A stretch of DNA of 5,613 nucleotides from Desulfobulbaceae bacterium (GCA_024763495.1 JANTFJ010000194.1:1-5613); one strand, 5' to 3'. Shown: positions 1 through 5,613, numbered from the stretch's first letter. A program made the numbers and translations. The notes: generated by a model not told the origin, from the sequence alone.

Positions 1-1
1 A

Positions 2-1402
2 CTGCCGCTGGAAACCAGGCTGCATATCAAAAGCGCCGGCCCCATCAGTGATTATACAACCAGGAGTCTGGATAAGGATATGGGCCATATGCCCAGGATT
101 TGTCTGGATCTGCCTGGAGTAGAAACGAAAAAAATTGATTTACAAATAGAAAATTCTCCTTTGGGAAATGTCCGCAGCGAGATGCTTGATAAGGCTGATG
201 GAATCAGGTTTGTCCTGGAATCGGCCCGGGAATCCATTTTCCTTTATGATATTGCCGCAACGGATAATGGTCTTGATATAATTATAACAGATCCGGAAAC
301 AGATGTGCCGGAACCAGACGCTGTTCTTGCCGCAACAGGTCTGGTAAAAGAAGATAACAGGGCCGAGACGGTTCAGGCTGAAAAAACTGCGGCAATTAAG
401 CCGATTCTTCAGCCTGTATCAGTTAAAAAAGAGATGGACGCTGAAAATTCTGCCTCGTCTCCTGGCGAAGCCGGGCTCTATAATCTTTCCTTTGCCGGTT
501 ATACGGCCCAGAAAATCAGTGTTGATTTTTACAAGATTGATCTGCACAATGTTTTCCGGCTGATTGGTGATATAAGTAAAAAAAATATTGTAGTTGATGA
601 AGCTGTAAATGGTTCGCTCACCTTGACTTTAAATGATGTGCCCTGGGACTTTGCCCTTGATATTATTCTTAATCTCAAAGACCTGCAAAAAGAAGAACGC
701 TTTAATACCATTGTTATTTCCCCCAAGGATAAAAACTTCAACTGGCCGAAAGTTGGTGTTGAATCTAAATTAGATATTAAAAAAGATAACACTTTAGTTA
801 TAAATCAGTTAAAAACACCAGTTGAAAAACTTGAAGCCCGCAAACTTATCAAACAGGCAACAAACAGTGAGAGCGCAGGAGATTATGCCGGAGCTTTGGA
901 CATGTATGAGCAGGCTTTTCAGTCTTGGCCTGATAATGGCAAGTTGGCCAAAAAAATTACTATGGTAGCCTTGGGACAATTAGGTCTTAATGCAAAAGCC
1001 GCTCATTATGGTAAAATTGCCTCTCAATTACTTCCCCATGACACAAATGTAGCGTTACAGACAGCAGTAAGTCTTGCTAATTTAGAGAAGCTCGAAGAAG
1101 CTCGAGAATATTTTGATCTTGCTATCAGTGAGAAGCACCCATCCCGTCAAGCGCTATCATGTTATGCAGCTTTCTGTGAACAAAATAAGAGCTACGATAT
1201 GGCATTATTTATGCTGTCTAAATTTGAAGATCTTTATGGTGCATCATTGGAAACTATGGTCAGTAAAGCTAGGATTTTAGACAAAACCGGAGATTCGACA
1301 AAGGCAAAAGAAGAGTACCGGGAAATTCTTTTATCTGGTTATAATATTCCGACAGATTTGAAAAAATTTATAAAAATACGTATCGAGATAAACAAAAGGT
1401 AA
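2..1402 (+). CDS. AMIN-STN-TPR periplasmic protein, probable secretin partner (5' end outside window)
   Basis: The frame is open from base 2, giving 466 visible codons. The ATG at 80 is probably internal: it has no properly spaced ribosome site, and the residues before it read as the first strands of an AMIN domain (…DYTTRSL… then PRICLDLPGV). The domains seen are an AMIN-like region (nt 2-290), an acidic, Ala/Pro-rich linker, an STN/secretin N0-like domain (nt 512-740; KISVDFYKIDLHNVFRLI, then NIVVDEAVNG and a VPWDFALDIIL motif as in PilQ), and a helical TPR region (nt 845-1390; for example GDYAGALDMYEQAFQSWPD). AMIN domains bind peptidoglycan, and N0 domains form the periplasmic ring of secretins. 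No secretin pore domain follows; the secretin is the next gene, 47 bp downstream, so one operon is likely. The inferred role is a periplasmic, cell-wall-bound partner or pilotin-like factor of that secretin. A signal peptide, if present, lies upstream of the window. The exact system is not established. Confidence 0.85.
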   Translation: MPLETRLHIKSAGPISDYTTRSLDKDMGHMPRICLDLPGVETKKIDLQIENSPLGNVRSEMLDKADGIRFVLESARESIFLYDIAATDNGLDIIITDPETDVPEPDAVLAATGLVKEDNRAETVQAEKTAAIKPILQPVSVKKEMDAENSASSPGEAGLYNLSFAGYTAQKISVDFYKIDLHNVFRLIGDISKKNIVVDEAVNGSLTLTLNDVPWDFALDIILNLKDLQKEERFNTIVISPKDKNFNWPKVGVESKLDIKKDNTLVINQLKTPVEKLEARKLIKQATNSESAGDYAGALDMYEQAFQSWPDNGKLAKKITMVALGQLGLNAKAAHYGKIASQLLPHDTNVALQTAVSLANLEKLEEAREYFDLAISEKHPSRQALSCYAAFCEQNKSYDMALFMLSKFEDLYGASLETMVSKARILDKTGDSTKAKEEYREILLSGYNIPTDLKKFIKIRIEINKR

Positions 1403-1449
1403 CAGATAAATCCATTTGTTATGCTTACTGCTTTTAATATAGAATTTTT

Positions 1450-3144
1450 ATGGTTAAAAAGATGAAAAAACAAAAAATAGCTCTTACAGATTTTGTAGCA
1501 CTGTTTATGGTATCTGCTCTTTTGCTGTTACTTTGTGCGGGATGTGCATCCACGTTGCAAACGGGACAGGAAGAAACAAAAAAATTTCTTGATAAACATG
1601 TTGGTGATGCTATAGATGATGATACTTTTCTGCCGGATAAAGATATAAATAAAGCAGAATTGCCTGTTCGATTTCAAAATCCAACCTTCCTTTTGTCTGA
1701 ATCAATTAATATGAATGAAGAAAAATTTGCCATACCAATTGGTGCTGATATTTCTTCAAATCAAGGCCGTGTTATTCTCAGAGACATAATAAAGAAATTA
1801 GCCAGGCTGAAAAACATGAATGTTAGCTGGGCTAGTGATGTGGATCAAAGTGTTTTGGTAGATGTGGACATTAGAGCTGATGATGACTTTTTTATAACTA
1901 TAACTAACTTGCTACGTCAGGCTGATTATTTTTATGAAATTGATGATAATTCAATAATTATCAAGTATAAAGACACGCAAAGATTTTATATTGCTATGCC
2001 ATTTATGCAGGCATCATTTAATACTAATGTTGGACTGCAAGCTGCATCTGATAGTAGCGGGCAAGGATCTTTTAACCTTGCAAACAAGGGGCACGGAGAG
2101 GATAGTTTCGATATCTGGGGTAATATTGAAAAAAATCTTAAAAAAATATTAGGTAAAGAACAAGAACTTTCCCTTTTAGACAAAACAAAAAAGAAAAAAG
2201 AAATTTTAGCAGGTGATAAGATTGTTGCGCAATTAAAAACTGAAAAACTATTATCTACAGAAACCACTACTGTTGCTATGGAAGGAGATAAAAAAACTGA
2301 TTTTTATTATACTATTGATAAACCGGTTGGGATGGTAACAGTTACAGCTCCACGATCAATAATGACAAAGGTAAAAAATTATTTTGATAATTTTAAAAAA
2401 CATATATATCGTCAAGTTACAATTGAGGCAAAATTTGTCGAAGTTAAGCTTGATGCAGATAATAGAACTGGAATTAATTGGGACGATTTGTTAGCCAGTG
2501 ATTTTAGTTTTAATTTGGACTTTCAAAGATTTAGTCGTGAGCATGTTACTGATGGTAAGCCTTTTTCTGACTTTTTAACAATTAACAATAAAAGTTTCAA
2601 TCTTGTGCTGGATATTATAGAGGATCAGGGGCATACTGAGATATTAGCAAGTCCTAAAATTTGCGTATTAAACGGGCAACCTGCTATGCTGAATGTCGGG
2701 GTGAAGACTGAATATCTAAAATCAATTACTTCAGAAGTAACGGATACTACAACCACCTATAGTACCGAAACAGATGAAGTAATGTCTGGTATTGGTTTGG
2801 CTGTCGTTGCTACGATACTAAATGAAGATGAAGTTATTTTAAATTTGACTCCAATTACTTCTGATGTTATTGACTGGACCGATCCAGTAGTAGGGGGTAA
2901 TGCATTGCACTTGCCCCAAACATCAGTCAGAGAAATGAACACTTTGGTTAAAGTTAAGAGTGGATCAATTTTAGTTATTGGTGGATTGTCCAATTCCAAA
3001 TCTATATATAACAATAGTGGTGTTGCAGGACTAAAAAATATTCCGGGGTTGGGAAAAGGATTTCGTACCGATGGCGCCGTTTCAGAGCAAAAAGAATTGA
3101 TTATTCTCTTACGGCCGGTTATTCACGAATTTAAACAAAATTAA
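1450..3144 (+). CDS. MshL-like outer-membrane secretin (type IV pilus/MSHA-type), probable lipoprotein
   Basis: This 564-residue protein should form the oligomeric outer-membrane channel of a type IV pilus or related type II-like system. A basic start and a hydrophobic run end at LLLLLCAGC, so Cys32 is the likely lipidated residue; the -3 Cys makes the lipobox slightly atypical. An N0-like domain (about 90-175) is followed by a polar stretch and an FDIWGNIEKNLKKIL segment (220-234), which resembles the segment before the second N-domain in MshL. Residues 228-283 are Lys-rich and look like an insertion. The secretin domain starts near RQVTIEAKFVEV (321-332) and contains ILASPKICVLNGQPA (398 on), a Thr-rich stretch before SGIGLAVVATI, VKSGSILVIGGL (502-513), IPGLGKGFRTDG (531-542) and the terminal KELIILLRPVI (548-558). 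The start is uncertain: ATG 1450 and ATG 1462 both lack a good ribosome site, and either keeps the signal. The gene is markedly AT-rich compared with its flanks. A less specific PilN/BfpB-type assignment is possible. Confidence 0.93.
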   Translation: MVKKMKKQKIALTDFVALFMVSALLLLLCAGCASTLQTGQEETKKFLDKHVGDAIDDDTFLPDKDINKAELPVRFQNPTFLLSESINMNEEKFAIPIGADISSNQGRVILRDIIKKLARLKNMNVSWASDVDQSVLVDVDIRADDDFFITITNLLRQADYFYEIDDNSIIIKYKDTQRFYIAMPFMQASFNTNVGLQAASDSSGQGSFNLANKGHGEDSFDIWGNIEKNLKKILGKEQELSLLDKTKKKKEILAGDKIVAQLKTEKLLSTETTTVAMEGDKKTDFYYTIDKPVGMVTVTAPRSIMTKVKNYFDNFKKHIYRQVTIEAKFVEVKLDADNRTGINWDDLLASDFSFNLDFQRFSREHVTDGKPFSDFLTINNKSFNLVLDIIEDQGHTEILASPKICVLNGQPAMLNVGVKTEYLKSITSEVTDTTTTYSTETDEVMSGIGLAVVATILNEDEVILNLTPITSDVIDWTDPVVGGNALHLPQTSVREMNTLVKVKSGSILVIGGLSNSKSIYNNSGVAGLKNIPGLGKGFRTDGAVSEQKELIILLRPVIHEFKQN

Positions 3145-3277
3145 ATTTTAGTTGGCTTGAAATCATGATTTTGGCAGTAGAATTTTAGGCGCTTACGGCT
3201 ATTGTCTAAACAATTTTTTGTTATAATTTTTGGTAACTTCTCCATATGTGGTGGTCGCACCCAAACCGTATGTCTGA
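3145..3277. other. AT-rich spacer after the secretin gene, no intact gene
   Basis: No reading frame here has a start, ribosome site and plausible product. The stretch leads into the secretin relic and then the terminator. One frame (3227-3274) stays open just ahead of an in-frame TGA at 3275 and gives a hydrophobic peptide, but it does not resemble a secretin. A TATAAT occurs at 3222-3227, but no -35 box lies at a suitable distance. It may be decayed coding DNA belonging to the same lost gene as the relic that follows. Confidence 0.5.
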
Positions 3278-3373
3278 CTTAGTGGGTTAGTTACTTTTTT
3301 TAAGACTGATGGAGATATTGTTAGAAAATCTGAACTGGTAGTTGTCTTGCGACCGGTTATTCATAATTTATAA
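3278..3373 (+). pseudogene. Relic of a second secretin C-terminus
   Basis: Read in one frame, this stretch gives …FFKTDG, then a short variable part, then KSELVVVLRPVIHNL and a TAA stop at 3371-3373. This is the diagnostic end of a secretin. Aligned without gaps to the end of the intact gene (FRTDG…KELIILLRPVIHEF), 12 of 24 residues are identical, including LRPVIH. There is no start codon with a ribosome site, and an in-frame TGA lies at 3275-3277, so only about 31 codons survive. The relic's KSELVVVLRP is closer to the usual family ending (KSELVILLRP) than the intact gene's QKELIILLRP. It therefore looks like the tail of a different secretin allele or paralogue and not a fresh copy of its neighbour. 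Confidence 0.82.
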
Positions 3374-3413
3374 TACTCTGATTGTCCTGCCGGCTGCGGC
3401 TGTAAATTGCTAC

Positions 3414-3453
3414 AAAAGGGGCATCTGCTTTACAGGCAGATGCCCCTTTTTTT
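3414..3453 (+). terminator. Strong Rho-independent terminator
   Basis: A perfect 15-bp stem (AAAAGGGGCATCTGC at 3414-3428 pairing with 3436-3450) encloses a 7-base loop and runs into seven T residues (3447-3453). It lies about 270 bp after the secretin stop and 40 bp after the relic's stop. It therefore closes the transcript of the secretin operon and separates it from the lipoprotein gene. The A residues at the left foot give only a weak T-tract for minus-strand termination. Confidence 0.93.
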
Positions 3454-3553
3454 ATAATGAGCAATACTTTACCTTTTGCGGAAAAAGTTTTATGTTGTAG
3501 CAAACGTAAGAGGACAGCAAAAAAATTATCATAAAAAAGAGACTTACCGAGTT

Positions 3554-4810
3554 ATGAATAAAAAAAATATATTTTTTATCGCCCTGATTCTTGTAATTAT
3601 CTGGGGCTGTGCCGGAAACCTGACGATGAAGAAAGCCCGGCAGCTGGGAGCCCGGCAATTAACCGGAGTTCAGCTGCTTAAACTTTTCCCGGATAACACC
3701 CTGCATATGGTCAGCTGGAATAATGATATGCGGGCGGATGTGGTCTGCCGGGCCAACGGCAGAATAATCGCGGAAAACAGCCAGGGTGAGAAAAGTGAAG
3801 GGGGATGGTCAATTTCCCATGGAGATAAATTATGCCTGCGGTTCAGCGATTGGTCATTTGCTGATAAAATCTGCTATGCTGTTTTTCAACAGGATGAAAA
3901 ATTCATGGCCTTTCGCTCTGACGGAGGCCTTGAGTATAACTTCACCCTGGACAGGATGCCCAGTAAAGCCGATCTTGAGGCAGCAGCAGAGAGGAATAAA
4001 CCAGCAGTTACTGCTGACCATGAAAAAAAACCATGGTGGCAGACCTTAACCGCCAAGAAAAAAGCCAAGCCAGTCAAAAAAAAACAGGCTGATGACGGCC
4101 ATTGGTGGAAATTCTGGGGAAACGATGAAACTCCGGCGGCTCCGGGTGTTACCACCTCAACCCCTGAAAAAGATAACGATAACTGGTGGAATATCTTAAC
4201 CAGCAAAAAAAAGAAAGAAGAGCCGGAATTTATTCTTCCCGAAGAAGAGGAAGACAACGAACATTGGTGGGATATAGTAAATTTCTGGGATAATGGGCCT
4301 GATTATACGGTCAGTCCGGCTGCACCCTTGACGGATATCCAGCAACGTCTCTATAAAACCAAATCATGCCCGCAATGTGATTTTGCCGGGCTTGACATGC
4401 ATGGAGCAGATCTGGAAGAAGCAGATCTTGCCGGGGCTGATCTTTCCGGCGTTAATCTGGAACATGCTATTCTCACTGAGGCCAACCTGGCTGGAGCCGA
4501 TCTCTCCGGGGCCAACCTGGCCGAAGCTAATCTTATCAAGGCCAATCTTTCCGGGGCCAATCTTACCGGCGCTAATCTGCACTGGGCCATCTTAAGTAAG
4601 GCCAGGCTTTCCAAGGCAAAATTAAATGAGGCCTACATGGTCAAGGCCGACTGCTACAAGGCGGATTTTACAAATGCTGATATGACTGCCGCGATTTTGC
4701 AACGAGCCAATCTGGATAAGGCCACCGGACTTGTCCTGGAGCAGGACAGGGATAAGTCAAGTCAGACTCCGGCAGATAATCAGGATATAGAGGAAGAAGA
4801 GATAAAGTAG
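3554..4810 (+). CDS. Pentapeptide-repeat lipoprotein with DUF995-like N-terminus and Trp-Trp linker
   Basis: The protein has 418 residues from ATG 3554. This start is chosen over the upstream in-frame TTG at 3476 because it opens directly with a lipoprotein signal (MNKKNIFFIALILVIIWGC; Cys19 is the likely lipidated residue). The ribosome site is poor: AGAG sits 12 bases upstream. Residues about 30-135 (LTGVQLLKLFPDNT…, GGWSISHGDKLCLRF, CYAVFQQDEKFMAF) resemble DUF995-type domains. A charged linker (about 150-255) holds four Trp-Trp motifs at 161, 184, 211 and 238 with Lys-rich tracts between them. Then SCPQC (Cys272, Cys275) opens 23 pentapeptide units (275-389), a right-handed quadrilateral beta-helix of nearly six coils, before an acidic tail ending DIEEEEIK. 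Pentapeptide proteins usually work as binding or scaffold surfaces; no enzymatic residues are apparent. The place of action is probably the periplasmic face of a membrane. The partner and pathway are unknown. It has its own transcription unit after the terminator, but no convincing promoter is visible. Confidence 0.93.
   Translation: MNKKNIFFIALILVIIWGCAGNLTMKKARQLGARQLTGVQLLKLFPDNTLHMVSWNNDMRADVVCRANGRIIAENSQGEKSEGGWSISHGDKLCLRFSDWSFADKICYAVFQQDEKFMAFRSDGGLEYNFTLDRMPSKADLEAAAERNKPAVTADHEKKPWWQTLTAKKKAKPVKKKQADDGHWWKFWGNDETPAAPGVTTSTPEKDNDNWWNILTSKKKKEEPEFILPEEEEDNEHWWDIVNFWDNGPDYTVSPAAPLTDIQQRLYKTKSCPQCDFAGLDMHGADLEEADLAGADLSGVNLEHAILTEANLAGADLSGANLAEANLIKANLSGANLTGANLHWAILSKARLSKAKLNEAYMVKADCYKADFTNADMTAAILQRANLDKATGLVLEQDRDKSSQTPADNQDIEEEEIK
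4376..4720 (+). repeat. Array of 23 pentapeptide-repeat units within the lipoprotein gene
   Basis: Consecutive 15-bp units encode five-residue repeats of the A(D/N)LxX type: for example ADLEE, ADLAG, ADLSG, ANLAE, ANLSG and ANLTG. Units at both ends are less regular (CDFAG, LDMHG; AYMVK, ADCYK). The central units share much of their DNA sequence (GCCAAyCTk…GGGGCC-like), so recent unit duplication is likely. The CPxC pair immediately before the first unit is a common cap in this type of protein. Confidence 0.95.
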
Positions 4811-4862
4811 TAAGTTTGTAACTTCTTTAAAAGTGGTGGAAAAATAAAAAATTCGTACGTTC

Positions 4863-4994
4863 TCTCTCGCAACACTGCTCTTTTCTCTCGCCACACCGCT
4901 CTGCGGTGTGGCGTAACCATCGGCGCTCCGCGCCAGATTTTTTTGACGCAGAGCGTCGAAGCAGCGTCACACCGCAGAGCGGTGTGACGAGAGA
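4863..4994. repeat. Four-hairpin palindromic element (REP/MITE-like)
   Basis: Four perfect hairpins with 3-base loops stand in mirror order. A is 4889-4913 (11-bp stem CGCCACACCGC, loop TCT). B is 4922-4934 (5-bp stem GGCGC, loop TCC). C is 4945-4957 (stem GACGC, loop AGA). D is 4965-4989 (11-bp stem CGTCACACCGC, loop AGA). A with its TCTCTCG flank is the reverse complement of D with CGAGAGA, with 2 mismatches in 30; B is nearly the reverse complement of C. The whole is thus a long imperfect inverted repeat around a T-tract. A third, half-length copy of the left end lies at 4863-4882 (17 of 20 bases match 4884-4903). It lies between convergent genes, as REP-type and MITE-type elements often do. 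No coding potential is seen. Confidence 0.88.
4922..4944 (+). terminator. Possible terminator formed by hairpin B and its T-tract
   Basis: The GGCGC/GCGCC stem with a TCC loop is followed three bases later by seven T residues (4938-4944). This could end transcripts of the lipoprotein gene 112 bp upstream. The stem is only 5 bp, so it is weak alone, although hairpin A just upstream may help. There is no matching T-tract for the minus strand. Confidence 0.4.
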
Positions 4995-4995
4995 T

Positions 4996-5020
4996 GGATA
5001 TAGAAGAAGAGATAAAATAG
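4996..5020 (+). repeat. Second copy of the lipoprotein gene's 3' end
   Basis: This 25-bp sequence repeats the last 28 bp of the lipoprotein gene (4783-4810), with one GAG/GAA codon missing and otherwise only synonymous-type changes. Read in the same frame it encodes DIEEEIK and a TAG stop, against DIEEEEIK and TAG in the gene. The two copies flank the palindromic element directly. It is either a duplicated gene end or an insertion-associated duplication. It has no ribosome site and is not proposed as a gene. Confidence 0.8.
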
Positions 5021-5026
5021 TTACCC

Positions 5027-5613
5027 TTATTTTACCGCTCTGATTCGCTCATAAAATTCCTGTAAATCTTTATTGACAAATTTTATTATTTTCCCCAGAT
5101 TCGCCTGATGTGAAAACCATATATCACGCACCTTCAGACCTCTCAGTTCATTTCCTACCCGTTCCTGAACCTTTGTCCAGAGATGTTTGCGGTAATCAGT
5201 GTCAAGTGAAACAATATCTGCTGAATTTTGGAAACATTTTCTGATCAGGCGGGGAAAACTCCACTTGCTGAACCACATACCGGCCAGTAACAGCGTGCCG
5301 GTCAGGCCGCAGAGGGGAATAACAAAATTCTGAGGTTGAACATGTCCGGCCAGCAGAGCGGCAAGCATGGTTTCTGCAGGAAAACCGACAGTGCCTTTCA
5401 GGATAACTCCAAGAAAAAAGAAAACCAGCAGTCCACTCAAGAAAGCAATTTTAACAGTCTCTCCGAAAAGAGAACGGGCGCGGGCGGCAACTCTCGTCAT
5501 TACTTCAGCAATTATTTTTAATTCATTAACCTGGCGGTCAATATCCTGGAGAATATGATTGATGCGGAAGGCCGGGGCTGAAAGAATTTTTTCTTTTAAT
5601 TCGCCTCGTTCTC
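5027..5613 (-). CDS. C-terminal part of a two-helix membrane protein (5' end outside window), unrecognised family
   Basis: The minus-strand frame is open from the right edge to the TAA at 5027-5029, giving at least 195 residues. The ATG at 5500 is not a convincing start, because 37 further codons upstream stay open and continue a helical region (…FRINHILQDIDRQVNELKIIAEV). The order is an amphipathic, probably coiled-coil helix, then a transmembrane helix (IAFLSGLLVFFFLGVIL), a short Gly/Ala-rich loop, a second transmembrane helix (FVIPLCGLTGTLLLAGMWF), then a charged helical tail rich in Lys, Arg and Glu. Helix, transmembrane hairpin, helix is how some bacterial dynamin-like or other membrane GTPases end, but no GTP-binding motif is in the visible part, so this is only a suggestion. 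It converges on the lipoprotein gene, with the palindromic element between them; its stop is 7 bp from the duplicated gene tail. Confidence 0.8.
   Translation of the reverse strand, partial: ERGELKEKILSAPAFRINHILQDIDRQVNELKIIAEVMTRVAARARSLFGETVKIAFLSGLLVFFFLGVILKGTVGFPAETMLAALLAGHVQPQNFVIPLCGLTGTLLLAGMWFSKWSFPRLIRKCFQNSADIVSLDTDYRKHLWTKVQERVGNELRGLKVRDIWFSHQANLGKIIKFVNKDLQEFYERIRAVK

Noticed and set aside
1086..1105. Tandem 10-bp repeat AGAAGCTCGA in the TPR region
   Set aside because: Two units only, within a normal helix-coding stretch (EKLEEAREY); no sign of function.
3191..3215. CTTACGGC…TAAACAA resembling 3110-3137 at the secretin's end, possibly a further tail copy
   Set aside because: Only an 8-base and a 7-base match with a large gap between; within chance for AT-rich DNA.
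3152..3227. Promoter candidates (TTGGCT or TTGAAA with TAGAAT; TATAAT at 3222)
   Set aside because: Spacings between boxes are 20, 15 or otherwise unsuitable, and the terminator lies downstream before any gene.
3227..3274. Short open frame just before the secretin relic (reads FLVTSPYVVVAPKPYV)
   Set aside because: It is in frame with the relic and looks coding-like, but it does not match the part of a secretin expected there and ends at a TGA. Too short to name.
3476..3553. N-terminal extension of the lipoprotein from TTG 3476, and the AAGAGG at 3508-3513 as its ribosome site
   Set aside because: The extension would bury the lipoprotein signal, and the AAGAGG is about 40 bases from ATG 3554 with no in-frame start at the right distance.
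4351..4614. Reverse-strand and shifted-frame open readings across the pentapeptide repeats
   Set aside because: Repetitive 15-bp units keep all frames open; their products are low-complexity mirrors of the repeat with no ribosome sites.
4863..4994. CRISPR array reading of the repeats
   Set aside because: Units are mirror-ordered hairpins with 7-10 base spacers, not direct repeats with uniform 30-40 base spacers, and no cas gene is present.

Overview
The window looks like chromosomal DNA of a Gram-negative (diderm) bacterium. It carries an outer-membrane secretin, two apparent lipoproteins and a peptidoglycan-binding AMIN module. The gene style (AMIN/STN plus TPR next to an MshL-like secretin, and a pentapeptide lipoprotein) fits Desulfobacterota or a related deltaproteobacterial lineage. 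That placement is inference from general appearance only; there is no rRNA or marker gene here.

Layout, left to right. (1) 2-1402 (+): a protein already open at the left edge, with an AMIN-type domain, an STN/secretin N0-type domain and a C-terminal TPR region. (2) 1450-3144 (+): an MshL-like secretin with a lipoprotein-type signal, 47 bp downstream and probably in the same operon. (3) 3145-3553: a non-coding stretch holding a relic of a second secretin's C-terminus (3278-3373) and a strong intrinsic terminator (3414-3453). (4) 3554-4810 (+): a lipoprotein with a DUF995-like N-terminal part, four Trp-Trp motifs in a charged linker, and a 23-unit pentapeptide-repeat domain. (5) 4811-5026: a palindrome-rich intergenic element made of four hairpins in mirror order, followed by a second copy of the last codons of the preceding gene. 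(6) 5027-5613 (-): the C-terminal part of a convergent two-helix membrane protein cut by the right edge.

The first two genes together supply the modules normally found in one PilQ-type secretin (AMIN, N0, secretin), but split over two polypeptides. The first also carries a TPR tail of the kind found in secretin pilotins (PilF/PilW/Tgl) and in MshN. They are best read as an outer-membrane pore and its peptidoglycan-attached assembly partner in a type IV pilus or MSHA-like machine. The pentapeptide lipoprotein lies behind a terminator and need not belong to the same process.

The most unusual signals are remnants. Both complete plus-strand genes are followed by a second, partly decayed version of a matching 3' end. 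The secretin gene is also clearly more AT-rich than the DNA on either side, which suggests replacement or duplication events at these gene ends.
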